From assembly GCA_014376695.1 (NCBI GenBank), contig JACMRA010000016.1, positions 111,814 through 175,813 of the forward strand: a stretch of 64,000 bases of DNA, read 5' to 3'. Source of the DNA: Minisyncoccota bacterium (lineage in GTDB: Bacteria; Patescibacteriota; JACMRA01). The position numbers and the translations under genes are program-made. Positions 9,561 to 18,101 of the stretch are shown here, in pieces (positions within the stretch are counted from its first letter, which is position 1; every line of letters begins with the position of its first letter). The notes below the pieces were generated by a model. That model saw only the letters and a program-made list of their open reading frames with translations. It had not been told where the DNA came from and searched no databases.

Positions 9561-9860
9561 CTAAATCGGCTTAATTTTAATTGTTAGTATCTGGTCTAGT
9601 TGGATATTTTCTTTGGTTCTTATGGCTTTTTTGAGGGGGAGAATGTAGGCTATTTTGCCCTTGGTGTTGAATAAGGAAGTTTTCCATTGGCTTGTACCGA
9701 GTGTTACGGTTACGGGAATCATACCCATTACGGCGATTTGCTTGTAATTATTACGGATTTCGGTTGAAATATCCTCAGGCAGTGTTACAAAATACCAGAT
9801 CCCTTTGGCCTTCCATACCCAGACTTGGGCGGCAATCTCGAATGTAGGAGTTTGAAACAT
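9561..9860 (-). CDS. DUF1905 domain protein
   Basis: About 99 residues matching DUF1905, a small beta-barrel family: VWVWKAKGIWYFVTLPEDIS near the start, TVTLGTSQWKTSLF in the middle and AYILPLKKAIR near the end. The family is often fused to or near YdeI-like domains; its biochemical role is unknown. I place the start at ATG 9860, 15 bases after the tspO stop, because the longer ORF-track start (9911) would run inside the preceding gene and add non-conserved residues. Probably co-transcribed with the TspO gene. Confidence 0.85.
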   Translation of the reverse strand: MFQTPTFEIAAQVWVWKAKGIWYFVTLPEDISTEIRNNYKQIAVMGMIPVTVTLGTSQWKTSLFNTKGKIAYILPLKKAIRTKENIQLDQILTIKIKPI

Positions 9861-9874
9861 AGAAGTTGATAATT

Positions 9875-10591
9875 TTACCTCGACTTTACCCAAATACCGA
9901 ACAAAGCCCAAGCTAGAACTCCAAGAGTTGTCCAGTTACGCACTCGCTTCGAGAAGAGAATATTAATAATAATGGCAAAGCTAATCACTATCCATCGCCA
10001 AATATCCTCGCTAATCCCCAAACCCGAAAACCCAAAGCCGTATTTGAGGGCAATGGTAATATTAATCACGGCGGCCACTATTGTCCAACCAACATAGACC
10101 AAAAATCCACTAGTCACCAAATGATAGAATCGTGGTTTGGTCAGCAATAACTCTTGATTAGACTCAACTAACTCACCAAAAGTTGCCACATTAAAACCCA
10201 TAATCATCGTCAAAGCAAGGCCTGAGAGAACAGGATCAAGAGCCGTCCAAAATATCGACCACAGACATATCCATATACAAGATAGCAAATAAAAGATGTT
10301 GCCTCGACTATTGAGTTTGACCCTGCCAAGGCCTATTAAAATTCCAATAACAATCAAAATAAAATATATCAGCCCCCAAATCGAAAAGGCAAACCCAGCC
10401 GGGGTTAAAACCGTGTCAAAGCTCTTGGATATTGAGGCCGTATTAGGCCCGTCGCTAGGACTTCCCATCCAAAGCGTGTAGGCAATTGATAGGACAGTCG
10501 CTACCAAAAAGCTCCAGTTGCTGAACCACTCCTGAACGGATTTATTCCAGATTGATTGAATAAATTTTTTTTTAGTTGAGGGACTTGTCAT
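9875..10591 (-). CDS. TspO/MBR-related tryptophan-rich membrane protein
   Basis: 238 residues with about six hydrophobic helices and the family hallmark LTPAGFAFSIWGLIYFILI at about 62-80. Trp-rich loops are present (WIVVSFA.., WTIVAAVINIT, WTTLGVLAWALFGI). TspO proteins bind porphyrins and other hydrophobic ligands and act in stress responses. This version is longer than the minimal 5-helix TspO (about 160 residues) and resembles the larger TspO-like group. A promoter with correct spacing lies directly upstream, 9 bases from the ATG. Membrane location is certain; ligand unknown. Confidence 0.85.
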   Translation of the reverse strand: MTSPSTKKKFIQSIWNKSVQEWFSNWSFLVATVLSIAYTLWMGSPSDGPNTASISKSFDTVLTPAGFAFSIWGLIYFILIVIGILIGLGRVKLNSRGNIFYLLSCIWICLWSIFWTALDPVLSGLALTMIMGFNVATFGELVESNQELLLTKPRFYHLVTSGFLVYVGWTIVAAVINITIALKYGFGFSGLGISEDIWRWIVISFAIIINILFSKRVRNWTTLGVLAWALFGIWVKSR

Positions 10592-10600
10592 AATGCTGTA

Positions 10601-10629
10601 AATATAAATACAACAATTTTTTTGGTCAA
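10601..10629 (-). promoter_or_regulatory. Promoter, TTGACC-17-TATATT, 9 bases before tspO-like ATG
   Basis: On the minus strand TTGACC (10629-10624), a 17-base spacer and TATATT (10606-10601). The ATG at 10591 is 9 bases further on. A start 7-10 bases after the -10 box would give an mRNA with essentially no 5' leader. Confidence 0.55.
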
Positions 10630-10726
10630 ATACTTACTATAATGACCTACTTGATCGTAAGTAGACTCCTTTTGACAAATTGAATTACTTTTTGTACGGT
10701 TGGGGTATTCTAAAGAATTTATAACT

Positions 10727-11554
10727 ATGACTTTAATTTCTAATTTACAAATAAATAATACCGAAAATTTTGACATTAGTTATGAAGTGGTCGAACGAAA
10801 AGGCCTCGGACATCCCTATACATTGTGCGATATATTGGCAGAGAAGATTTCAGCCTCCTATTCCCGATAATGCCTAGAAAATTTTGGTTGTGTGTTGAGG
10901 CATATGGTTGATAAATTGACAATTCTGGGGGGGTCTCAGAGGTTAGATTTGGATCTGGAGAAGTAATTAAACCTTTTAGAATTCTGCTAAACGGGAGATT
11001 TACCAGTAAAGTCGAAAATCAAACAATTCCCTATCTTGACATTGCCAATCATGTTATTGCTTCGTATCTTAAAACCATATTTATGCAGACAAAAAATATC
11101 CACACAATCTACGAAATTATAGATAATACTCACACTAGCCCCGGACCTGGCGTAGTTTTTAATGAGAATACATTCTTCACCACTGCGGCAGTCCAAATAT
11201 GGGAAGATCGTCTATTAAAAAGATTAGATTCTACGGACTTTAAAAAATATTTTATTAACCAAACTGTTTTTAGAAGTTCTTCGAAAACTGATCATTCACT
11301 CAATTCTTATCAATCATTTCAAAATATTGTGACCTGTTATTATACCAAAAATACCGCGGACTTTGACAATTCCATCCACCATTGGAGCGGTTTTATTGAA
11401 CCATATTTAACTAAATATCAATCAATCAGCTTTACCAGTCAAAGAATTTTTTGATACATTTAATCAACATATGCCAATATTCCAAAGCCTTCTATCCAAA
11501 CATAATATTACACCAGAAACCCTAATCACACTATGTCCACAGAAAGAATTATAA
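10727..11554 (+). pseudogene. Methionine adenosyltransferase-like gene (archaeal-type family), disrupted
   Basis: The first 110 codons read like the archaeal-type S-adenosylmethionine synthetase: YEVVERKGLGHPYTLCD, then HMVDKLTILGG and FGSGEVIKPFRILLNGR. They are interrupted by TAA at 10868-10870, where the family has Tyr (SRYCLENFG expected). A frame change falls in the seven-G run at 10927-10933, and another at the T6 run near 11447-11452. After the last one the frame reads to KEL-stop at 11552-11554, overlapping the next gene's ATG by about 20 bases, as in an operon. The C-terminal half does not match the archaeal enzyme well. Two of the three lesions are in homopolymers, so sequencing error is possible. 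Confidence 0.75.
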
Positions 11555-12159
11555 TAATGGGTGGAGGTGGTAACTCTGAGGAGAGCTATGGCCTAGATTA
11601 TCAGTATCTAACAAGATTTGGAATAAAAAGCATTTTATATATACCAATTGCCCTGGACTGCGACGATATAGGGTACGAAAAATGCTATGAATGGATAGTT
11701 GGTTGGGTGACCAAGCTTAGTCCAAGATTTATCAATATTGACATATGTACTGACTTATCAGAGACAATCGATCTATTGCAATATGATTCAATCTATATTG
11801 GTGGAGGTAATACTTATAAGTTGTTATACCAAATCAAAAAATACAAGTGGGACACTAAATTAACGGATTTTTATAGGCAAGGAGGTGTGATTTATGGTGG
11901 TAGCGCTGGTGCAATAATTCTTGGTAAGTCTATACTTACGGTACCTTCAGAATATCTTGGTCTGATAAATCAATACGATACCGATGGTCTCAACCTGGTG
12001 GAGCAGTTAGTTAGATGCCACTATAATAGAGATAGAGATAATCACCATCTTAATAAGTACCTAATTGATCTGTCAGCAAAATTGAGTACACCACTGTTAT
12101 TAATCGAAGAGGATTCTGGTGCTATATTTATCAACGAAGTACGTGAGAAGTTGATTTAG
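11533..12159 (+). CDS. Peptidase S51 (dipeptidase E / cyanophycinase-like)
   Basis: 208 residues of the class I glutamine-amidotransferase-like S51 peptidases. IIIMGGGGNS lies at the N-terminus, YIGGGNTYKLL at 88-98, and the nucleophile elbow YGGSAGAIILG with Ser124. A downstream CHYNRD.D.HH block could supply the catalytic His. Family members hydrolyse Asp-X dipeptides or cyanophycin. It overlaps the end of the disrupted methionine adenosyltransferase-like gene, so the two were probably a transcriptional unit. Cytoplasmic, no signal peptide. The true substrate is unknown. Confidence 0.88.
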   Translation: MSTERIIIMGGGGNSEESYGLDYQYLTRFGIKSILYIPIALDCDDIGYEKCYEWIVGWVTKLSPRFINIDICTDLSETIDLLQYDSIYIGGGNTYKLLYQIKKYKWDTKLTDFYRQGGVIYGGSAGAIILGKSILTVPSEYLGLINQYDTDGLNLVEQLVRCHYNRDRDNHHLNKYLIDLSAKLSTPLLLIEEDSGAIFINEVREKLI

Positions 12160-13760
12160 TTGATAACAGGTATCGATTTATCAGTTTTCACCTTGGTATT
12201 AAGTAGTCCGCAGACCACCACAAAGAAAAATACCGTAACCTGAGACTCAAAAAGTTGTTGGACTAAATTACCAACCAATATTCCAAGCAAAGCGCAAATT
12301 AGGAACCCTCGAGCCACCGATAGATTGTCCCAAGCATCTAATTTAATCAGTTGCCATATGTAACTCAGCGGCCAGAGTAACAAAGCCAAATAGAGCAAAG
12401 TATACAGCAATCCACCGCTGAGAGATGTCTGGATCAGCCAGTTATCGGGGATAATTATATAATTCTGAATCATATCGGGATAAAATTTGCCTTGGGCAAC
12501 AAGCTTTTGGTAGATTGGATTAGTTTCTAAATTCTGGTACTTGGAACGAGCGGTGCTCCCAGCCGTTCCGAGGCCAAATCCTGTCAATAACTTGCTTGGA
12601 CTGTCTGTGATTACTTGCAGATTGGAACTAGTTTGGCGTATGTGCCAGGCGCTGGAAGATGGCTTGGTTAGGCTCTTTGGGAGTTGGTTTGCGACAGCTG
12701 GAAAGTGGGTATTAATGTCGATATTCAGTACAAAAACAGTAGTAATCAAAATTACAACAAGCGCAAAAAGCATTACAAACTTGGCAATCATGAGCCGAAT
12801 AACCCGCCCGAAGAATAAATATTCGCGATTGAGGTAACTACCACCCCAGCCAAACACCAACCATAATAAACTTAAAACCAGCCCAAAGATTGCGAAGCGG
12901 GTATGGCTTAGATAAATAAAAATCAGATTTAGCACCACCAAAGTCGCATAAAAAGCCCGCAACCGAAAATCTTTGACCAAGACAATTTGACTGAGCAAAA
13001 CCCCAAGTACCATTAATAAATAACTAACGAAATGCAAAGGATGTCCAAAACTACCCATAAGCCTACAGGTATCTATTCCGTAATCAAGCTTATGACACGG
13101 ATTATTAGAACTCACAAGCCCGCCCGTATCACTAAGTCCATAACCAAAATTAGAGAGCACTTTGACTTGGCCAAATCCAATCGAGGCCAGAGAAACTATG
13201 GCAACAAGTACAAACCCAATCCAGACTGATCGAATAATCACACTCCAATCAAAACCTTTGATCAAAAGTGCTTTGGCCGGGATTAATCCTAGTTCTAGGC
13301 TTCCGGTTTGAGGTTTGTGACTCATCCGCAGACTGTTCCAAGTTAACCAAATGGCTAATAAATCCAGCCAAAATAGCTCAAAGTAATATCCAATAACAAA
13401 AATCTTTATCCCCACTCGATTAAATATAAAGCTTGAACTTATTGCCAAGATATTTAGGAGCAAAACAATTAGCAGTGGCACGCAAGGCCGAATTAACTCA
13501 ACGGCTTTTTGGGGTAGCGATTTGCCAGGATACTCAATTCTTGTCCTAATCATCAAATATATCTCAATTGAGAGGTTGATTATCAGCCCTACAATCAGCA
13601 AATCTTTGATATTAGAAATTAGTGTCGGGCCGCTTCGCACATTGACCACATATTGAACAGCTAGATTGCTAATTGGCAGCCAAATCATCAAAATTGAAAC
13701 TACCCAAGTCTTGAAATTGAGTTCTAGTAGTTGATTATAATAATGATTAAACCATTTCAT
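12156..13760 (-). CDS. O-antigen ligase (WaaL/Wzy-like) family polytopic membrane protein
   Basis: About 534 residues with 10-12 membrane helices and a large external loop (about residues 360-450: DINTHFPAVANQLPKSL.. to the IIPDNWLIQT region). This is the layout of O-antigen ligases and polymerases, which join polyprenol-linked glycans. The helices flanking the loop (LSHTRFAIFGLVLSLLWLVFG and NWLIQTSLSGGLLYTLLYLALLLWPL) resemble the Wzy_C pattern. Start chosen at ATG 13760 (MKWFNHYYNQ), 4 bases after the murD stop; the longer ORF-track start overlaps murD. Coupling to murD suggests a cell-envelope polysaccharide role, acceptor unknown. Confidence 0.8.
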   Translation of the reverse strand: MKWFNHYYNQLLELNFKTWVVSILMIWLPISNLAVQYVVNVRSGPTLISNIKDLLIVGLIINLSIEIYLMIRTRIEYPGKSLPQKAVELIRPCVPLLIVLLLNILAISSSFIFNRVGIKIFVIGYYFELFWLDLLAIWLTWNSLRMSHKPQTGSLELGLIPAKALLIKGFDWSVIIRSVWIGFVLVAIVSLASIGFGQVKVLSNFGYGLSDTGGLVSSNNPCHKLDYGIDTCRLMGSFGHPLHFVSYLLMVLGVLLSQIVLVKDFRLRAFYATLVVLNLIFIYLSHTRFAIFGLVLSLLWLVFGWGGSYLNREYLFFGRVIRLMIAKFVMLFALVVILITTVFVLNIDINTHFPAVANQLPKSLTKPSSSAWHIRQTSSNLQVITDSPSKLLTGFGLGTAGSTARSKYQNLETNPIYQKLVAQGKFYPDMIQNYIIIPDNWLIQTSLSGGLLYTLLYLALLLWPLSYIWQLIKLDAWDNLSVARGFLICALLGILVGNLVQQLFESQVTVFFFVVVCGLLNTKVKTDKSIPVIN

Positions 13761-13764
13761 AGGA

Positions 13765-15216
13765 TTATTTTTGGTTGGCGACCCATTGTAGATAAAAATT
13801 ACCCCGTTCGATATAATTGACAAACTCATCAAAAGACGAGCCACCAGGAGAAAGCGAGATGTTCACATTCTGGCCTGGTTGTAAGTGGTAACCCTGAATT
13901 AGTTGAAGGTAATTCCAGTTAGTCGATAGGCAGGTTTTTAGCGATTGATCTATGCTTTGGAGACCTTGCATTGCTTGGATTTTGGCACCGACTTGACCGC
14001 AGTAATCTATCTGGAGAATTGAGCTTTTTTTGGATTCTAGAGTCTCAATAAGCTTTGAATAGTTACCTTGCTTGACTTTGCCCGCTAATATTAGCATGAG
14101 CTTATCAGGGCTTTGTGTCAAGGCCTCCACGCAAGCGCAGACTGCATCCGGCTCAGTGGCCGTGTTATCGTTAAAAAAGTTAAATTTCACTCCTTTAACA
14201 TCGACTGTCTTAACTAATTCTAAGCGGCCTTTGGGGGTGTCAAATGCGTCCAATTTGGCTTGGATATATTCTACCGAGAGTGGCCACTCCAAATTATTGT
14301 CTCGAAACACGCGACCAGCCAAAATCGCTGCCGTATTAATATTAGTTTGATTATGCTGGCCTTTTAGCCCCGTTACAAAGTTAAATCGACCATCTTCGAA
14401 GGGGGATACCATATCAACCTCTAGCCCAACTCTATCCTTAACAATATCCCGAATTTCCAGCGGCACGACAATTACATCCCCGCTATTTTGCCACTCAAAA
14501 ATGTTACTTTTGGCACTATGGTATTCTTCGACCGAATTATGTTGGTCAAGGTGGTCTATATAGTAATTGGTAATTCCAGCGTATTTAGGCGACAATTTGG
14601 CATAACCAAGATCTTGAAGTTGAAATGAAGACAGCTCAAGCACAAAAATATAATTATTAAGCGTATTATTTAAATCAGTCCAAAACTGATACGGCGAAAT
14701 GTTAGTCGTATTTCCACAGTACTCAATCTGCTTGCCAAGGCTCGGATCTCCCAAAAAATGAGCTACCAGACTACAAGTTGTTGTCTTACCCTTAGTCCCA
14801 GTTACTCCAACAATAATCTCCCGAAACCGCTCCACAAAAAAAGTCAAACTCGAAATAATTGAGGCCTCCCCGTTTTGACTTCTGTAATACTCCAATTCAT
14901 TTTTTAGACTCCAGATACCGGGGGCTTTGACCACCAAATCAGCCTTTTGAGTCAAAAACCACTGGAGATAATCAGCCCCACCAACGACGCTTACCTGATC
15001 AATATCGAGTAAATCAGTGTATTGCTTTGGAACAACTAATGGCTCACGCTGATCAATCAAAATTAGCTGCGAGGCTCTAATACCGACAACTCCAATAGCC
15101 CAATTGATAAATTGCCAATTCTCAACCCCAAGCCCAAGGACGGCAAGTCGACCTTCGGGACTGTTTTTTATGGCGAGTAATTGGTCAAAAAATTTGGTAC
15201 TAGAATCTGTAGTCAT
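13765..15216 (-). CDS. murD: UDP-N-acetylmuramoylalanine--D-glutamate ligase MurD
   Basis: 483 residues, a Mur ligase adding D-glutamate to UDP-MurNAc-L-Ala in the cytoplasmic steps of peptidoglycan synthesis. The N-terminal Rossmann-like domain starts LAVLGLGVENWQF. The ATP loop GVTGTKGKTT is at 137-146, followed by ELSSFQL, NYYIDHLDQH and the NDNTATEPDAV segment typical of MurD. C-terminal LSPGGSSFDEF is also diagnostic. Length is slightly above the usual 440-460. Its presence indicates a true peptidoglycan wall. It probably heads a two-gene operon with the ligase-like membrane protein. Confidence 0.95.
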   Translation of the reverse strand: MTTDSSTKFFDQLLAIKNSPEGRLAVLGLGVENWQFINWAIGVVGIRASQLILIDQREPLVVPKQYTDLLDIDQVSVVGGADYLQWFLTQKADLVVKAPGIWSLKNELEYYRSQNGEASIISSLTFFVERFREIIVGVTGTKGKTTTCSLVAHFLGDPSLGKQIEYCGNTTNISPYQFWTDLNNTLNNYIFVLELSSFQLQDLGYAKLSPKYAGITNYYIDHLDQHNSVEEYHSAKSNIFEWQNSGDVIVVPLEIRDIVKDRVGLEVDMVSPFEDGRFNFVTGLKGQHNQTNINTAAILAGRVFRDNNLEWPLSVEYIQAKLDAFDTPKGRLELVKTVDVKGVKFNFFNDNTATEPDAVCACVEALTQSPDKLMLILAGKVKQGNYSKLIETLESKKSSILQIDYCGQVGAKIQAMQGLQSIDQSLKTCLSTNWNYLQLIQGYHLQPGQNVNISLSPGGSSFDEFVNYIERGNFYLQWVANQK

Positions 15217-15224
15217 ATACCTAT

Positions 15225-15253
15225 ATAATTTACAAAATAATCCAATTGGTCAA
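15225..15253 (-). promoter_or_regulatory. Promoter of murD, TTGACC-17-AATTAT
   Basis: TTGACC (15253-15248) and AATTAT (15230-15225) are separated by 17 bases. The ATG at 15216 lies 8 bases downstream of the -10 box. An overlapping TATATA at 15227-15222 is an alternative -10 with a 20-base spacer. Both predict no room for a ribosome binding site. Confidence 0.45.
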
Positions 15254-15361
15254 AGGGGAGGGAGTACGCCAATCATTGGCATGAAGTCTTTACAAAAACC
15301 CTTCACCAGCAAACAATGGGGTTAGACCTCCTATAAATAGAATTACAATAAAAATCAATCT

Positions 15362-16051
15362 ATGAAGAATTTAATACACAAGAGACAAAACATATTTTAT
15401 CGAGATGAAGCTAGACAATCACAATTTGTTGATGATATTTTAAGCATTAATTCCAAAACAAGAATTTTAGATTTGGGGCATTTTAGAGGAAACCAGCTAG
15501 AAATAATTCAACAAAAAACTAAGTTTGCTTATGGATATGATAAGCAGGACATCTGCACTCTACCAAACACAACCAACAATTTTGACATTTTTACTGACCA
15601 ATGGACGCTTGATAATTTGGACTGTGTTTATTGTTTCGCTCCTGAATTTGGTGGTGACTGGTGTCGTTTTGACATCTTAGTTACAAAGATAAATACATCT
15701 TTACGGTCAGGAGGTATTTTTATTCTTGATCATTTTAATTTTAACTCATTTCCCATTGGAAAAAATTGGAAAGACTACAAGGTGGCCGATAGCTTCGTCT
15801 CTTTGAGTCATTACACTCGCAATCAAACCGATATGACATGCAAGCGGGTTAATATCCTAAAAGATTGGACAAAAGAAGATATGAGTATAGTTTGGAGAGT
15901 GTTTAGCCAACCCGAAATTCTAGAAATAATGACACATGCAGGTTTCGAATTACTCAATTTTTATATCGACTTTGATATAAATCAACCCATTTCAGACTGG
16001 GGGCAAATTCCAAGCGGGAAACGGCTCGTATCAGCTTGGACTAAAAAATAA
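15362..16051 (+). CDS. Class I SAM-dependent methyltransferase-like protein
   Basis: 229 residues with a degenerate SAM-binding motif I (TRILDLGHFRGNQLEII) at about 33-49 and a motif IV-like segment (NLDCVYCFAPEFG). A post-core stretch reads RSGGIFILDHFNF. The usual DxGxG is replaced by DLGHFRG, so activity is likely but not assured. Substrate unknown. The gene is AT-rich compared with murD and recQ and is followed 5 bases later by an oxygenase gene, suggesting one transcript and a shared modification pathway. It also lies about 4 kb from the broken SAM-synthetase-like gene. Confidence 0.7.
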   Translation: MKNLIHKRQNIFYRDEARQSQFVDDILSINSKTRILDLGHFRGNQLEIIQQKTKFAYGYDKQDICTLPNTTNNFDIFTDQWTLDNLDCVYCFAPEFGGDWCRFDILVTKINTSLRSGGIFILDHFNFNSFPIGKNWKDYKVADSFVSLSHYTRNQTDMTCKRVNILKDWTKEDMSIVWRVFSQPEILEIMTHAGFELLNFYIDFDINQPISDWGQIPSGKRLVSAWTKK

Positions 16052-16056
16052 ATTTT

Positions 16057-16917
16057 ATGCCAATTCAAAAAAATCAATTCGAAAAATATCAAAATATTAA
16101 TTATCCTCATCGATTAATCGAAAACAGAGAGGAAGAAATTAACAAATTTAGACTGACGCTCCCAAAAAATTTTACAAGGGAGGACTTAGCAAACCTATTA
16201 ATACCTAGAATTGAAGTTGACGGATTAGTAATTGTGGACGGAGTGGACAAACTCACAATCAATGATATTTTTGGCTTTCAATCAGTTCTCGGTCAAACAA
16301 TTGTACAAGGAAGTCTGAATAAAATCACCAATCAAACTAATCACTTTGAGGTGAAAGCGGTGGAAGACGCAAGTGTCCGAGGCCTCACCAATCAAGATCA
16401 GGGAATGCATGTTGATGGGATTTATTTCCACGATGAACGATTTCCAAAGTTGATGACGCTTTTTTGTTCCAAGCAAAGCAAGGATGGTGGAGAAAGTCTG
16501 TTTTTTGACGCAACAATTGCCTATAAAAAATTAGAAAAATGTTATCCAAGAGGAGTTCAGGCTTTACTCGAAGAAGACTTGTCAATGGATTTGGAGATGC
16601 AGGGCCGCCATATTAACCGAAAGGTATTTACCAAAAACCCTGATGGAAGTATCGAGTTTTTCTTTAGCCCTTTTATGAAACGACTTATAGGTAGTCCAGA
16701 AGCCGAAAAAGCTTATCAGATGATATTAGGATTTAGTCACAATCGAAATACTCAAATCAAACTAAAATTAAAAGAAGGTCAGCTAGCTTTGTGTGATAAT
16801 ACCAGATTTTTACACGGCAGATGCGGATTTCCAAAAGATCAACCCAGATCGTTAAGCCGTATTTGGTACACGGGTATAAGCGAGTACCCAATCAATCTTG
16901 GAATTAAGCCGTTTTAA
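16057..16917 (+). CDS. Fe(II)/2-oxoglutarate-dependent oxygenase, TauD/TfdA-like
   Basis: 286 residues with the facial triad of TauD-family oxygenases. HVDG near residue 110 supplies His and Asp; LHGRCGF near residue 250 supplies the distal His. RSLSRIWY close to the C-terminus provides the Arg expected to bind 2-oxoglutarate. Family members hydroxylate small molecules in natural-product or sulfonate metabolism. It is tightly linked to the methyltransferase upstream and is AT-rich, consistent with acquisition as a pair. Its end overlaps the convergent DnaE-fragment gene by 14 bases. Substrate not deducible. Confidence 0.85.
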   Translation: MPIQKNQFEKYQNINYPHRLIENREEEINKFRLTLPKNFTREDLANLLIPRIEVDGLVIVDGVDKLTINDIFGFQSVLGQTIVQGSLNKITNQTNHFEVKAVEDASVRGLTNQDQGMHVDGIYFHDERFPKLMTLFCSKQSKDGGESLFFDATIAYKKLEKCYPRGVQALLEEDLSMDLEMQGRHINRKVFTKNPDGSIEFFFSPFMKRLIGSPEAEKAYQMILGFSHNRNTQIKLKLKEGQLALCDNTRFLHGRCGFPKDQPRSLSRIWYTGISEYPINLGIKPF

Positions 16918-18082
16918 ACTCGGCTCCTAATGCCTCAAAGTCCCGCCTCATAATATAAAAATCATTTTTGGCCCGCTGGATTACGCCCGCCTTGTCCACG
17001 CTGAGATTAACCCGATAATAGTCAATCGGATTGGCTGGATCTTGCTTTTGCAGCAGGTGCTTAGTATGTTTGATATTAACTGGGTTACTAGTTGCTCTAA
17101 AGACTACTTCGACGCTTTGGTAGGTGCTGCCGGCATAATTATCCTCAATATCTGGAGTGTAATTAACTTCTGACTCCGTATAATCCGACGGTATGATAAT
17201 CGAATCTGAGCTTTCGGGTATTGGCTGATACTCTGCCTGATAATTAGTTTTTGATTTTGCGGGGTATTTTGTAGCCTTGACTTTTAGCAATTCGGAGGGA
17301 GTTATATCCAGGATTTGACGGGTTATAGTTTTTGGGTTTTGCGTCCAGTCTATCAGTTTGGCCCATTCCAAAATTGGTTTTTCAGGCGTTCTGGTTGTGA
17401 TCCCGTTTAAGAATTGATCGATTCCACTAGAATATAAGCCGAGATGATCTATTACCAGTTTTGGACTTTCAACGTATTCGATGGGAGTTTCAAGCTGTTC
17501 AGAGGTGAGATTATCTGGATCTATCCCACTATCAATTTCGGGGTTTTGGCTGGCCTCTTTGGCTTCTTTGGCCAATTTGTCGGCTTGTTTTTTTGCTGGG
17601 TCGTTAATATTGCCCGTGACCCAGTAAAGCAACTTTTCTTCTAAGATAGAGCTGTAAGAACTGGCATTTTTGGCATAAATCACCCCTTCTAAATCCCCCT
17701 CAATGGTTGTCAATTCGAGAGCGTACATCAAAGTATTAGCCCGAGTGAAGACCTTGCGTATCTTTTGAACGATTACTAGATAGAGGCTGCGGCCCTTAAT
17801 AATCGCATTGAGTAATTTGATTAACTCCTCGTATTCGGACAGGGGATTGCCGTGCATATAAACCCCAAGACTTTCTTTTTCTTTTTGGGCGATTTCTAAT
17901 TGGCTTAGCTTTAGCGTATCAGGTTTGAGCTGGATATTGAGTAAATTACTGTCGTCAGTGTCCCCAAACAGATCTTGACTAGCATTGCTATTATGTTGTC
18001 GCCTAGCCACGATATTTTCGAGCATATTCTCGATATTGGAGAGTAGAATAGACCGATGAGTTACATAGCTTTGCTGAGACAT
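16904..18082 (-). CDS. DnaE (DNA polymerase III alpha) C-terminal fragment, free-standing
   Basis: 392 residues that align with the end of bacterial DnaE only. It begins near RSILLSNIENMLE (the segment after the helix-hairpin-helix region), then DLFGD, then QKEKESLGVYMHGNPLSEYEELI, the signature preceding the OB fold. An OB-like domain (LYLVIVQKIRKVFTR..EGVIYAK) and a long divergent tail follow. The polymerase catalytic and PHP domains are absent, and the upstream 20 bases lead straight into a truncated UvrD. It could be a remnant, or one half of a split polymerase. The frame is intact over 392 codons, which argues against old decay. Confidence 0.75.
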   Translation of the reverse strand: MSQQSYVTHRSILLSNIENMLENIVARRQHNSNASQDLFGDTDDSNLLNIQLKPDTLKLSQLEIAQKEKESLGVYMHGNPLSEYEELIKLLNAIIKGRSLYLVIVQKIRKVFTRANTLMYALELTTIEGDLEGVIYAKNASSYSSILEEKLLYWVTGNINDPAKKQADKLAKEAKEASQNPEIDSGIDPDNLTSEQLETPIEYVESPKLVIDHLGLYSSGIDQFLNGITTRTPEKPILEWAKLIDWTQNPKTITRQILDITPSELLKVKATKYPAKSKTNYQAEYQPIPESSDSIIIPSDYTESEVNYTPDIEDNYAGSTYQSVEVVFRATSNPVNIKHTKHLLQKQDPANPIDYYRVNLSVDKAGVIQRAKNDFYIMRRDFEALGAEFKTA

Positions 18083-18101
18083 ATACTATATATAACTATT
18101 T

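Noticed and set aside
10588-10776. 62-residue minus-strand ORF upstream of tspO
   Set aside because: It covers the divergent promoter region and the start of the SAM-synthetase-like remnant; no coding character.
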